Source of the DNA: an uncultured Polaribacter sp.
GTDB lineage: Bacteria; Bacteroidota; Bacteroidia; Flavobacteriales; Flavobacteriaceae
Length of the DNA stretch: 64,000 bases
Reading direction: 5' to 3'
NCBI RefSeq assembly: GCF_947503855.1
Contig: NZ_CANNFF010000006.1
Location: forward strand, 1-64,000
A program made the translations under genes and the position numbers. Under the pieces are notes generated by a model that did no database searches, was not told the DNA's origin, and saw only the letters and a program-made list of their open reading frames with translations. Positions 8,584 through 17,180 of this stretch are shown piece by piece; positions within the stretch are counted from its first letter, which is position 1; each line of letters opens with the position of its first letter.

Positions 8584-9666
8584 TTAAATATGTTTTGTTA
8601 GAGATTTTACTATTTTATTTTCTGATAAAAATTCTTTTAAAATAACTTTTAAAGCTGTGTAAAGAGGCACCGCAGTTATCATACCAACAATACCAAATAA
8701 CAGACCACCAATAATGATAATTAAGAATATTTCTAAAGGATGAGATTTGGTTGTTTTAGAAAAAATAACGGGCTGACTCACAAAATTATCTACCAATTGT
8801 GCAATAAAATAACCAATCATTACATAAATAGTTGTAGGTAAAATTTCTGTTTGAAAATCTTGCCCAATATTACTTGTCATTGATAAAAATAACATAATAA
8901 CTGCCCCAATTAATGGTCCAACATAAGGTATAAGGTTTAGCAAAGCACATAAAAATGCAATAACAACAGCGTTGTTAATACCGAAAATTAAAAGAACGAT
9001 TGTATAGAGTATAAATAGAATTGAAATTTGAAAAATTAATCCAATAAAGTATCTTGATAATAAATTATTAATTGTTTCTAACGATTTTGAAAACCTAGTT
9101 TCTGTTCCATTTGGAATAATTGTCATCACACCATTTTTTAATAAATGACTATCTTTCATAAAGAAAAAAGAAATAAAAAGAATAGAAAATAAGCCCACAC
9201 TTAATGAACCTACGGTACCTAAAACATAGTTTAATAAATTGGGGATTGCTTCAAATTGAGAGACAAAATCTATATTTTTTAATTCGTTTAAAACATCGAT
9301 ACCTCTTGTAGAAAAATAGCTTATTATTTGGTTAAAAATGTTTTGTATATTTTGTTGCAGTTCGTCTACTTGTAAAAGCGATAAACTTTTACCTTGTTCT
9401 GTAATTAAAGGAATAAATAAAATAATTACGCCTGTAATAATCCCCAAAAATAAAAGCATTGTAGTTACCACTGCTATGGTATTTGGAAACTTTAATTTTC
9501 TTCTTAAAAAAATAATGATAGGTCTTGCAATTAAAGATAGTATTGCTGCAATTATGATGTAAATAATTACAGATTGTATTTTTAAAATAAAATACCCTAA
9601 TAGAAAAACCCCCAATAATATGGCTAGTGCTCTTAAAATTCCGTTTGCTATTGTTTTAGATGTCAT
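8584..9666 (-). CDS. AI-2E family (PerM/UPF0118) membrane transporter
   Basis: 360 aa, the usual length of this family. Two hydrophobic segments at the N terminus, a periplasmic or cytosolic helical stretch around residues 80-140, then about five to six further membrane segments are seen. The region LIPYVGPLIGAVI carries the conserved PY.GP signature, and the family's C-terminal P(V/L) helix is present. Members export autoinducer-2 or exchange ions; the substrate here is unknown. One base separates its start from the upstream gene's stop, indicating translational coupling. Confidence 0.85.
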   Translation of the reverse strand: MTSKTIANGILRALAILLGVFLLGYFILKIQSVIIYIIIAAILSLIARPIIIFLRRKLKFPNTIAVVTTMLLFLGIITGVIILFIPLITEQGKSLSLLQVDELQQNIQNIFNQIISYFSTRGIDVLNELKNIDFVSQFEAIPNLLNYVLGTVGSLSVGLFSILFISFFFMKDSHLLKNGVMTIIPNGTETRFSKSLETINNLLSRYFIGLIFQISILFILYTIVLLIFGINNAVVIAFLCALLNLIPYVGPLIGAVIMLFLSMTSNIGQDFQTEILPTTIYVMIGYFIAQLVDNFVSQPVIFSKTTKSHPLEIFLIIIIGGLLFGIVGMITAVPLYTALKVILKEFLSENKIVKSLTKHI

Positions 9667-9667
9667 T

Positions 9668-10945
9668 TTAGTTATATCCTTTTACTTCTCCCATACTTAA
9701 TTTTCTACCATTGCCAAATGTATGATTTGTTGGCAACAACGCACCACTTTCTGTGGTTATCCAATCTTCCCAAGTTGCAGATGTGCCATTCATTCGTTTG
9801 TTTTTTAGATATATTTTATAGCTTTTTGGCACATAATTATCGGCTAAAATCCAAATATACGAATCTCCAGGGGTTGTTCCTCCACTTGTGTAGGTTACTC
9901 TTAATGCAGTTTTATCATTAACTTGTTCTAGAGTTCTAATAACGCCATTATCAAATAATTTATGAGGTGCAACCAACCAGAAAGAATCGTTATTAAAAAT
10001 ATCCCAAGCTTTTTTTACAATCGTAGAATCTGCTGTTTTTTGTAGTTTATCATTAAAATATACTGAACTCTTTTCTTTTTTTTCTGGAAACAAATGAACG
10101 CGAATTGAATCCCAAGAAACATCTACAATATGCTTTTCTTTGTCCCATTTAAAACTTCTTATTCCAACAAAACTCCATTCTATATATCTTGTATTTTTAT
10201 AAGCTTTATGTTTAATCGCTTTTAAAACTTTATTGGCTAACTCATTTGCTTTTGAGTTGTAGGCCTTTATATTAGTTATTGGAATTTCTAATCCAAACAA
10301 AGAAAGTTTATGGTTTGTAGGTAATTTTATACCAGATTCTGTAGTTTTTAAAGGTTGCCAAGTTGCGGAAACACCTCCAATTGGTAAAATGCTTGTCCAC
10401 ATTTTATAAGATTTTGGTAAATAATTATTGTCTAAAATCCATAAATAAGAATCTCCAGGAGTAGAGCCACCAGAAGTATATGTTATTAGTAAAGCCTCTT
10501 TACCTTGATGTTTTACAAGTCGTCTTTCTGTACCTTTATCAAAAACTTTATATGGTGCTACTAACCAAAAAGAATCATTGTTAAAAAAATCTTTTGCTTG
10601 TGTTATTAATTCGCTGTTTTTAGTTTTTTTGTTATCTATAAAAACAGTAGATTTTTCTGGTGATTTTGTATTCAAAACTGCTTTTTTATTATCCCAAGAA
10701 ACATGAACAATATTTTCTTGTTTGTACCATTTGTAATGATGCACATTTCTAAAACTCCATTCAATTACTTCTGTATTTTTAAAAGCATCGCTATTTAAAG
10801 CATTTATCATTTTAATAGCTAGCGCATCTGCATCTTTTCCTGCTTTACCTTTTGGGAGTGCTTCGTTTTTTGCAAAATAATAGATAATTCCACCAACAAA
10901 TAACACTAAAATTACCCCACCTAAAACTTTAAAAAACTGCGTCAT
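9668..10945 (-). CDS. Membrane-anchored protein with two tandem copies of one domain, unknown function
   Basis: 425 aa. An N-terminal membrane segment (VLGGVILVLFVGGIIYYFA) is followed by two homologous domains of about 175 residues, roughly 45-230 and 235-425. Each contains (V/Y)IEWSF...(Y/F)KW, VSWD, FNNDSFWLVAP, TYTSGG(S/T)TPGDSY(L/I)WIL, PKSYK, SATW and TTESG..LPTNH. This is an internal gene duplication. No named family is recognised. The repeated TSGGxTPGDSYxWIL and the anchor recall lipoprotein-carrier-like or outer-membrane-sorting folds, but that is a guess. It is the first gene of the operon with the permease and methyltransferase. Confidence 0.75.
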   Translation of the reverse strand: MTQFFKVLGGVILVLFVGGIIYYFAKNEALPKGKAGKDADALAIKMINALNSDAFKNTEVIEWSFRNVHHYKWYKQENIVHVSWDNKKAVLNTKSPEKSTVFIDNKKTKNSELITQAKDFFNNDSFWLVAPYKVFDKGTERRLVKHQGKEALLITYTSGGSTPGDSYLWILDNNYLPKSYKMWTSILPIGGVSATWQPLKTTESGIKLPTNHKLSLFGLEIPITNIKAYNSKANELANKVLKAIKHKAYKNTRYIEWSFVGIRSFKWDKEKHIVDVSWDSIRVHLFPEKKEKSSVYFNDKLQKTADSTIVKKAWDIFNNDSFWLVAPHKLFDNGVIRTLEQVNDKTALRVTYTSGGTTPGDSYIWILADNYVPKSYKIYLKNKRMNGTSATWEDWITTESGALLPTNHTFGNGRKLSMGEVKGYN

Positions 10946-11071
10946 TTTATATATTTTATAATAATAAAGCTAATTTATTACTTTTAAAAAGAAATTATTT
11001 GTTTTGCTGGTAATAATCTAAAACATGTTTGGAGTTTTTAGGGTTTAATAGTTTTTAAACTTATTTAATTT

Positions 11072-11944
11072 TTAGTTTGTTTTAATATGTTTAAAAATAC
11101 GAGTAAACTTTTTAGGAAACTCCTTAAAAATAATAATGTTTTCACTGGTTATTGGATGTTCAAATTCTAATTTTGAAGCATGTAAATACAATCCTTTTCC
11201 TTTTAAAATTAAATCTGATTTCCCGTAAATTGTATCACCTAATATTTGATGACCAATACTTGATAAATGTTTTCTTAATTGATGTTTTCTACCTGTTTTT
11301 GGTTGTAATTCTACCAAGTTCAAATATTTAAAGCGTTCTGATTTTACAGATTGTAAAACCTTAAATTTTGTAGAAGCATTTTTATTATTTACCTTAAAAT
11401 GAATAATAGCTGCATCACACATGCTACCAATTGTAATTGCGTAATAGGTTTTTTGAATTTGTTTCTTTTTAAATAATAGGCTTAATCTCTGAATTGCCGA
11501 ACTTGTTTTTCCCACTAATAACAATCCACTTGTGGGATAATCTAATCTATGAATAGGTTGTGGCTTAACAGCATCTTTTTGAGTGCTTTTTTGCAAATTT
11601 TGTGGGAGTGCATTTGTAATGGTTACAAATTTGTTTCCACTAACTAAAACTCCTGCAGGTTTGTTAATAATTGCTAGAAAATCATCTTCATATAAAACCT
11701 CTAAATCTAATTTTAATCTTTTAAAACTAGAATTTTTTTCTGATTGATATAATTTAATTTTTTCTCCACCAGAAATAAATTTCGATGTTGTTGCCAAAAT
11801 ACCATCAATAAAAATTAGCTCTTTTTTGATAGCTTTTTTGATAGCAGATTTTGTGGAAACGGTATTAAAAATACCGACTCCATATTCTTGAAAACGAATC
11901 GATTTTTCTTGTTTTTTTGCTATGTGAGTTTCTAATAGTTGCAT
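11072..11944 (-). CDS. RluA family pseudouridine synthase
   Basis: 290 aa. An S4-like N-terminal region (about residues 20-75) is followed by the catalytic domain with HRLDYPTSGLLLVGKT, whose aspartate is the nucleophile of the RluA family. QPKTGRKHQLRKHL and HQILGDTIYG are also family motifs. It isomerises uridine in rRNA or tRNA; the exact site is not predictable. Its start codon overlaps the stop of the VOC gene (TAATG), so the two are translationally coupled. Confidence 0.9.
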   Translation of the reverse strand: MQLLETHIAKKQEKSIRFQEYGVGIFNTVSTKSAIKKAIKKELIFIDGILATTSKFISGGEKIKLYQSEKNSSFKRLKLDLEVLYEDDFLAIINKPAGVLVSGNKFVTITNALPQNLQKSTQKDAVKPQPIHRLDYPTSGLLLVGKTSSAIQRLSLLFKKKQIQKTYYAITIGSMCDAAIIHFKVNNKNASTKFKVLQSVKSERFKYLNLVELQPKTGRKHQLRKHLSSIGHQILGDTIYGKSDLILKGKGLYLHASKLEFEHPITSENIIIFKEFPKKFTRIFKHIKTN

Positions 11945-12360
11945 TATTTTGCAAATAACTGCCCAATATCTTTAAAAGCTTTAAACTCTAGTGCATTATT
12001 TTCTGGATCCATAAAAAACATTGTAGCTTGTTCGCCTACTTTTCCTTTAAAACGGATACAAGGTTCAATTTCAAATTTTGTATTGGTTTCTTTTAATCTA
12101 TCTGCTAAAGTATACCAATCTTTCCAAGTTAAAACCACACCAAAATGTGGAACAGGCACATTATAACCATCTACTTCGTTTGAAATTCTTTGAGGTTTAA
12201 AATCTTGTTTTACATGAATTACTAATTGATGCCCAAAAAAGTTAAAATCTACCCAATCTTCTGTAGATCGACCTTCATTGCAATTTAAAATATCTCTATA
12301 AAATATTCTGCATTTTTCTAAGTTTTGAACTGGAATTGCTAGGTGGAAGGGTTGTATCAT
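11944..12360 (-). CDS. VOC (glyoxalase/dioxygenase superfamily) protein
   Basis: 138 aa with two beta-alpha-beta-beta-beta halves. HLAIPVQNLEKCRIFYRDIL begins module 1, PHFGVVL begins module 2, and MFFMDPENNALEFKAF contributes the last metal-ligand-bearing strand. H6, a histidine near 113 of the PHFG type and the terminal E are candidate metal ligands. The substrate is unknown. It lies upstream of and overlaps the pseudouridine synthase gene by one base. Confidence 0.85.
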   Translation of the reverse strand: MIQPFHLAIPVQNLEKCRIFYRDILNCNEGRSTEDWVDFNFFGHQLVIHVKQDFKPQRISNEVDGYNVPVPHFGVVLTWKDWYTLADRLKETNTKFEIEPCIRFKGKVGEQATMFFMDPENNALEFKAFKDIGQLFAK

Positions 12361-12376
12361 TATTATTTATTAAGGG

Positions 12377-12967
12377 TTATATAATAAGTTTTTTTAATTT
12401 CTGATTTGTAAATTCTTGTAAATCTTCAAAAAATAAAGTAAAGTCGTTTTCTAATTCTGGACTTAATTTTTTCAAATCTTCAATCGCTAAATCCATTTGA
12501 GATTTACCTTTGGTTCTGTTATTCATTCCTTTTAAAACTCTTTCAATTCCATCTTCAAATTGATAGTTGTATAAAATATCGTACTCTATCATATAGGTAA
12601 TAAATTGCTGTGATTTTACAGGCAATTCAGTAGCTTTTTTAGTAAAAAGATTATAGATTCCTTGTGTATAAATATCTAACGGGATTACAGAATAATTGGT
12701 CCAATTTTTAGCTAAAAAATGGTCGTATAAAATATCTATAATTACACCATTATAGTGTCTGTAACGTTTATGTAATCTGCGTTTGCTTTTTCTAACAATT
12801 TCATGTGCATCTGTAAACGTATCTATTTCTCTATGTAAAAAAATACCTTGTTGTATTTCTTTTGAAAACATTAAAAAATTATTGCCTCTAATATGGTCTG
12901 CAATAAAGTTACCAATTAAAATATTAGTGTTGTTTTGTGATAAGTAAAGGTGTGCTAGGAAATTCAT
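12377..12967 (-). CDS. Acyl carrier protein phosphodiesterase (DUF479 family)
   Basis: 196 aa, about the length of E. coli AcpH. The N terminus MNFLAHLYLSQNNTNILIGNFIADHIRG and the HREIDTFTDAHEIVRKSKRRL segment carry the HD-domain-like H/D residues of the family, which removes 4'-phosphopantetheine from ACP. It is probably the first gene of the VOC/pseudouridine synthase operon (16-nt gap). A strong terminator separates it from dnaN. Confidence 0.85.
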   Translation of the reverse strand: MNFLAHLYLSQNNTNILIGNFIADHIRGNNFLMFSKEIQQGIFLHREIDTFTDAHEIVRKSKRRLHKRYRHYNGVIIDILYDHFLAKNWTNYSVIPLDIYTQGIYNLFTKKATELPVKSQQFITYMIEYDILYNYQFEDGIERVLKGMNNRTKGKSQMDLAIEDLKKLSPELENDFTLFFEDLQEFTNQKLKKLII

Positions 12968-12982
12968 TTGCTAAAAGTAAAC

Positions 12983-13014
12983 AAAAAACCACAATCATTT
13001 GATTGTGGTTTTTT
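12983..13014 (-). terminator. Terminator of dnaN, perfect 11-bp stem
   Basis: AACCACAATCA and TGATTGTGGTT pair perfectly around two bases (12987-13010), flanked by A and T runs on both sides, so it could work in either direction. It lies about 40 nt past the dnaN stop codon. Confidence 0.85.
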
Positions 13015-13051
13015 GATATATCTATTAATGTAAGATTCTTATAATCTAAAG

Positions 13052-14170
13052 TTAATTATTCAACATTACAGGCATTACTAACATAGTAACTTGTTCTCCT
13101 TCATCTGTACCATCAATAGGAGTTAAAATTCCTGCTCTATTTGGTAAGCTCATTTCAATTAAAATTTCGTTAGAATTTAAATTGTTTAACATTTCACTCA
13201 AAAAACGAGAGTTAAAACCAATTTGCATATCATCACCTTGATAATCGCAACTTAAACGCTCATCTGCTTTGTTTGCAAAATCTAAATCTTCTGCAGAAAT
13301 ATTTAATTCTGTTCCTGCCATTTTTAAACGAATTTGGTGTGTTGTTTTACTAGAAAAAATAGACACACGTCTTACAGAGTTTAAAAAAGAAGCTCTATCT
13401 ACGGTTAATTTATTTGGATTTTCTTTAGGTATAACAGCCTCGTAATTAGGATATTTTCCATCAATTAAACGGCAAACTAAAACTACATTGTCAAATGTAA
13501 ATTTTGCATTGGCATCGTTATATTCTATAGTTACATCGCTTTCAGAACCTCCTAAAATACCTTTTAAAAGATTTAAAGGTTTCTTTGGCATAATAAATTC
13601 TGCAGTTTGATCTGCAGTAACATCGGTTCTAGCATATTTTACCAATTTATGTGCATCTGTAGCCACAAAAGTTAAACTTTGTGAGCTAAATTGAAAAAAT
13701 ACACCACTCATTACTGGGCGCAAATCATCATTACCCGCTGCAAAAATAGTTTTAGAAATAGCCGTTCCTAAAATATGCGCAGGCACAACTGTTTTACTTG
13801 GACTAGGTAAAGAAACCGCTTTTGGGAATTCATCACCACCAAAATAAGCCATGTCATATTTACCTTGGTCAGAGCTAATTTCTATCGTATTATCACCTTC
13901 TGTTTTGAAAGTTAAAGGCTGGTCTGGAAACGTTTTTAAAGTATCTAGTAATAAACGTGCAGAAACAGCTATAGAACCATTGCTGTCACTTTCTACATCA
14001 ACCACAGAACTCATAGTGGTTTCTAAATCTGAAGCAGAAATTTTTAATTGATTTTCAGACAATTCAAACAAAAAGTTGTCTAAAATTGGTAAAGTATTAT
14101 TACTATTTATAACGCCACCTAAAACTTGTAATTGTTTTAATAATTGTGAACTTGATACAATAAATTTCAT
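13052..14170 (-). CDS. dnaN: DNA polymerase III beta subunit (sliding clamp)
   Basis: 372 aa, standard length. The start MKFIVSSSQLLKQLQVLGGVI, the central FFAAGNDDLRPVMSGVFF-type segment, KFTFDNVVLVCRLIDGKYPNYEAVIP and the terminal VMPVMLNN are all diagnostic of the three-domain bacterial clamp that tethers polymerase III to DNA. No dnaA is adjacent, as is common in Bacteroidota. TATATTTG lies 27 nt upstream and a strong terminator follows, so it is monocistronic. Confidence 0.97.
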   Translation of the reverse strand: MKFIVSSSQLLKQLQVLGGVINSNNTLPILDNFLFELSENQLKISASDLETTMSSVVDVESDSNGSIAVSARLLLDTLKTFPDQPLTFKTEGDNTIEISSDQGKYDMAYFGGDEFPKAVSLPSPSKTVVPAHILGTAISKTIFAAGNDDLRPVMSGVFFQFSSQSLTFVATDAHKLVKYARTDVTADQTAEFIMPKKPLNLLKGILGGSESDVTIEYNDANAKFTFDNVVLVCRLIDGKYPNYEAVIPKENPNKLTVDRASFLNSVRRVSIFSSKTTHQIRLKMAGTELNISAEDLDFANKADERLSCDYQGDDMQIGFNSRFLSEMLNNLNSNEILIEMSLPNRAGILTPIDGTDEGEQVTMLVMPVMLNN

Positions 14171-14196
14171 TGATTTTCTTATCTTAATTAGTATTA

Positions 14197-14204
14197 CAAA
14201 TATA
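14197..14204 (-). promoter_or_regulatory. -7 promoter box of dnaN
   Basis: The minus strand reads TATATTTG, a perfect TAnnTTTG, 27 nt upstream of the dnaN start codon. No clear -33 TTG was found. Confidence 0.5.
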
Positions 14205-14318
14205 ACTTTAATATGTGATTCTGAAAATTAATTTATTAACAGGTTATGAGCATTTTTGTTGATGAATTACAAAACGTTATAATTATGTTAATTCATTTAT
14301 TTTAGATGATAAAAAAAG

Positions 14319-14326
14319 TACATTTG
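14319..14326 (+). promoter_or_regulatory. -7 promoter box upstream of the PIG-L gene
   Basis: TACATTTG fits TAnnTTTG. It lies about 110 nt before the PIG-L start, so the inverted repeat at 14365-14411 would be in the 5' untranslated region. Confidence 0.35.
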
Positions 14327-14364
14327 TTTGCATACATTTTGCTCTAAAAAAAAATAAATATCTC

Positions 14365-14411
14365 CTCGAGTGCAGTCGAGAAGCTTTACTTAGGTCTCGA
14401 CTGCGCTCGAC
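14365..14411. repeat. GC-rich imperfect palindrome of the CTCGACTGCGCTCGAC type
   Basis: Two 17-bp arms (14365-14381 and 14395-14411, containing TGCAGTCGAG and CTCGACTGCG) are inverted with two mismatches around a 13-nt spacer. The GC content stands out from the surrounding AT-rich DNA. I recall very similar CTCGACTGCGCTCGAC elements scattered between genes in many Flavobacteriaceae, so this is probably a dispersed REP-like element rather than a gene-specific signal. Confidence 0.7.
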
Positions 14412-14436
14412 CTTACAATACATTTTATTTGAAACA

Positions 14437-16926
14437 ATGAAAAAACGTGTACGCTTTATTATAGGGTTTTTACTAATTTCTACAACAATACTTGCTCAGA
14501 AACCTCCTAAATTAAACTCAAATCAAATTTACGAGAAAATCCAAAAACTTAATTTTTTAGGAACAGCTTTGTACATTGCAGCACATCCAGATGATGAAAA
14601 TACACGTTTAATATCCTATTTAGCTAATAATGTTAAAGCAAGAACTGGCTATTTATCTTTAACACGTGGTGATGGAGGACAGAATTTGATTGGACCAGAA
14701 ATTAGAGAGTTATTAGGAGTTATTAGAACTCAAGAATTATTAGCAGCAAGAAATATTGATGGAGGTGAACAATTTTTTACAAGAGCCAACGATTTTGGTT
14801 ATTCTAAACATCCAGATGAAACTCTAAAAATATGGAATAAAGAAGAAGTTTTAAGTGATATGATCTGGGTGATTAGAAATTTTAAACCAGATGTAATTAT
14901 CAATAGGTTTGATCACAGAACTCCTGGAACCACCCATGGGCATCATACAAGTTCTGCAATTTTAAGTGTAGAGGCTTTTGACAAAGTTGGCGATAAAAAT
15001 CAATATTCGGCACAATTAAAATATATAGATACATGGCAACCCAAAAGATTATTTTTTAATACTTCATCTTGGTTTTATAGAAACCAAGAAGATTTTGAAA
15101 AAGCTACAAAAGGCAAACTGACTTCTTTTGATGTTGGGGTATATTATCCTTTAAAAGGGCTGTCTAATAACGAATTAGCATCTTTAGCAAGCAGCCAGCA
15201 TTTGTGTCAAGGTTTTGGTAGATTAACTACAAGAGGTAGCCAAAAAGAATATGTAGAGTTTTTAAAAGGTGATAAACCTAAACATAAAAACGATATTTTT
15301 TCGGGAATAAATACCACTTGGAATCGACTTGAAAAAGGTGGTGAAATTGGCGATATTTTATACGAAGTAGAGAACAATTTCGATTTTGTAAATCCGTCTA
15401 AACATTTGCCAGCTTTATTAATGGCGTATTCAATGATTCAAAAATTAACAGATAATCATTGGCGAACGATTAAAGAGAATCAAATTAAAGAAATTATAGA
15501 GGCTTGTGCAGGTTTGTATTTAGAAGCGTCTGCAGAAACATCTTCTGCAACTCCTAATGATACTGTTCAACTTAGATTTGAAGCATTAAATAGAAGTAAT
15601 ACAAACATCGAATTAACATCTATAACATCTACAATTGATAAAAGAACCATTGTAAAAGAGTTGAATTTAGAGCAAAACAAAAGAGTTAATTTCACAGAAA
15701 ATATTACTCTAAAAACAAGTTTTTACTCAGATCCTTATTGGTTAAGAAAAGAAGCTACATTAGGCATGTATGCTGTAGAAAACCAAAAATTGATTGGAAA
15801 ACCAGAGATAGCAAGGCCTTCAAAAATACATTTCAATTTAATTGTTGATGAAACCCCAATTTCGATAACTAAAAATGTAGTAAGGAGATATGCAGAACGT
15901 GACAAAGGAGAAATTTACGAACCTTTTGAAATTTTACCAAAAATAACCACGAAACTAAAAGATAAAGTACTTATTTTTTCTGATGATCAGCCAAAGAAAA
16001 TTGCTGTAGAGGTTAGATCTGGTGCTAATAATGTGTCAGGGAAAGTAAGTTTAAAAGCTCCAACAAGTTGGGATGTTTCTCCAAATGAAATAAATTTTAA
16101 AATTCAGCAAAAAAACGACAAACAAACTGTTAGCTTTTTGGTAACACCTCCAAAAAACCAATCTCAAGGGAAATTAGAAGTTGTGGCTATTTCTGATGAA
16201 AAAGTCTATAAGAAAGAATTGGTAGAAATTAATTACAATCACATACCAAAGCAATCTGTTTTACTAGCCTCTAAAGCTAAAATTGTACGTTTAAATATTA
16301 AAACAGTTGGTAATAAAATTGGTTATATAAAAGGTGCAGGAGATGCCATTCCAGAAAATTTAAGACAGATTGGGTACTCAGTTTCAGAAATCAAGCCATC
16401 TAAAATAACCCCTAATAACTTGCAAGATTTTGATGCCATTGTTTTGGGAATCAGAGCTTACAATGTGGTAAAAGAACTAAAATTTAAACAGAAATATCTA
16501 CTAGAATATGTAAAAAATGGTGGTAACATGATTGTGCAATATAACACCAATAGAAATGTAGATGTTTTACCACCATTTCCTTTAAAACTTTCTAGAGACA
16601 GAGTTACAGATGAGTTTGCAGAGGTTAAAATTTTAGACAAATCAAATTCTCTTTTAAATTTTCCAAATAAAATTACAGAAGCCGATTTTAAAGGTTGGGT
16701 GCAAGAAAGAGGTTTGTATTTTCCAAGTTCTTGGGATGAAAATTACACAGCAATTTTATCGATGAATGACAAAGGAGAAACGCCAAAAAACGGAAGTTTA
16801 CTAATTGCAAAATACGGCAAAGGAAATTACATTTATACGGGGTTGAGTTTTTTTAGAGAATTACCTGCAGGGGTTTCTGGAGCTTATAAATTATTTGCAA
16901 ATATGTTGTCTGTAGGGAAGGAGTAA
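14437..16926 (+). CDS. Secreted PIG-L (LmbE) family deacetylase
   Basis: 829 aa with a signal peptide (RFIIGFLLISTTILAQ). The LmbE/PIG-L N-terminal domain starts at AAHPDDENTRLISYL, where the HPDDE set binds Zn. RGDGGQNLIG and a later TPGTTHGHHTSSAIL supply further ligands. Family members hydrolyse N-acetyl groups from sugars. A C-terminal region of about 500 residues includes beta-sandwich segments and a ThuA/GATase-like part (FDAIVLGIRAYNV). This long form is common in Bacteroidota polysaccharide users, but the substrate is unknown. The next genes, a symporter and an oxidoreductase, fit sugar use. Confidence 0.85.
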   Translation: MKKRVRFIIGFLLISTTILAQKPPKLNSNQIYEKIQKLNFLGTALYIAAHPDDENTRLISYLANNVKARTGYLSLTRGDGGQNLIGPEIRELLGVIRTQELLAARNIDGGEQFFTRANDFGYSKHPDETLKIWNKEEVLSDMIWVIRNFKPDVIINRFDHRTPGTTHGHHTSSAILSVEAFDKVGDKNQYSAQLKYIDTWQPKRLFFNTSSWFYRNQEDFEKATKGKLTSFDVGVYYPLKGLSNNELASLASSQHLCQGFGRLTTRGSQKEYVEFLKGDKPKHKNDIFSGINTTWNRLEKGGEIGDILYEVENNFDFVNPSKHLPALLMAYSMIQKLTDNHWRTIKENQIKEIIEACAGLYLEASAETSSATPNDTVQLRFEALNRSNTNIELTSITSTIDKRTIVKELNLEQNKRVNFTENITLKTSFYSDPYWLRKEATLGMYAVENQKLIGKPEIARPSKIHFNLIVDETPISITKNVVRRYAERDKGEIYEPFEILPKITTKLKDKVLIFSDDQPKKIAVEVRSGANNVSGKVSLKAPTSWDVSPNEINFKIQQKNDKQTVSFLVTPPKNQSQGKLEVVAISDEKVYKKELVEINYNHIPKQSVLLASKAKIVRLNIKTVGNKIGYIKGAGDAIPENLRQIGYSVSEIKPSKITPNNLQDFDAIVLGIRAYNVVKELKFKQKYLLEYVKNGGNMIVQYNTNRNVDVLPPFPLKLSRDRVTDEFAEVKILDKSNSLLNFPNKITEADFKGWVQERGLYFPSSWDENYTAILSMNDKGETPKNGSLLIAKYGKGNYIYTGLSFFRELPAGVSGAYKLFANMLSVGKE

Positions 16927-17069
16927 TTTTAAAGTTTCAAAGCTGCAAAGTTTCGAATTAGTAAAATTTGTTATCTCTGTAAAGGCAGGAACCTATAATA
17001 AGTTTATATGAAAAACAAATATCAAAAAAAATAAAACAAAGCAGGAAATAGCTTCAAAAAATAAATAAA

Positions 17070-17177
17070 GTGAATCAACAAAAATACACTTGGAAAAAAG
17101 CATATACTTTGGTTTTAGTAGCCAATCTAATTTACTTGATTATTTTTTATTTTATAACGAATTACTTTACCATTTAA
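17070..17177 (+). CDS. 35-aa single-span membrane peptide upstream of the symporter
   Basis: A GTG start at 17070 opens a 35-codon frame ending in TAA at 17177, 3 nt before the symporter ATG. The product starts VNQQKYTWKKAYTLVLVANL and continues as one hydrophobic helix (IYLIIFYFITNYF). The basic N terminus and single span fit small accessory membrane proteins. I recall similar short proteins next to solute symporters in flavobacteria. The tight junction suggests translational coupling and a subunit-like role, which is inference. It is below usual gene-calling length limits. Confidence 0.65.
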   Translation: MNQQKYTWKKAYTLVLVANLIYLIIFYFITNYFTI

Positions 17178-17180
17178 TCT

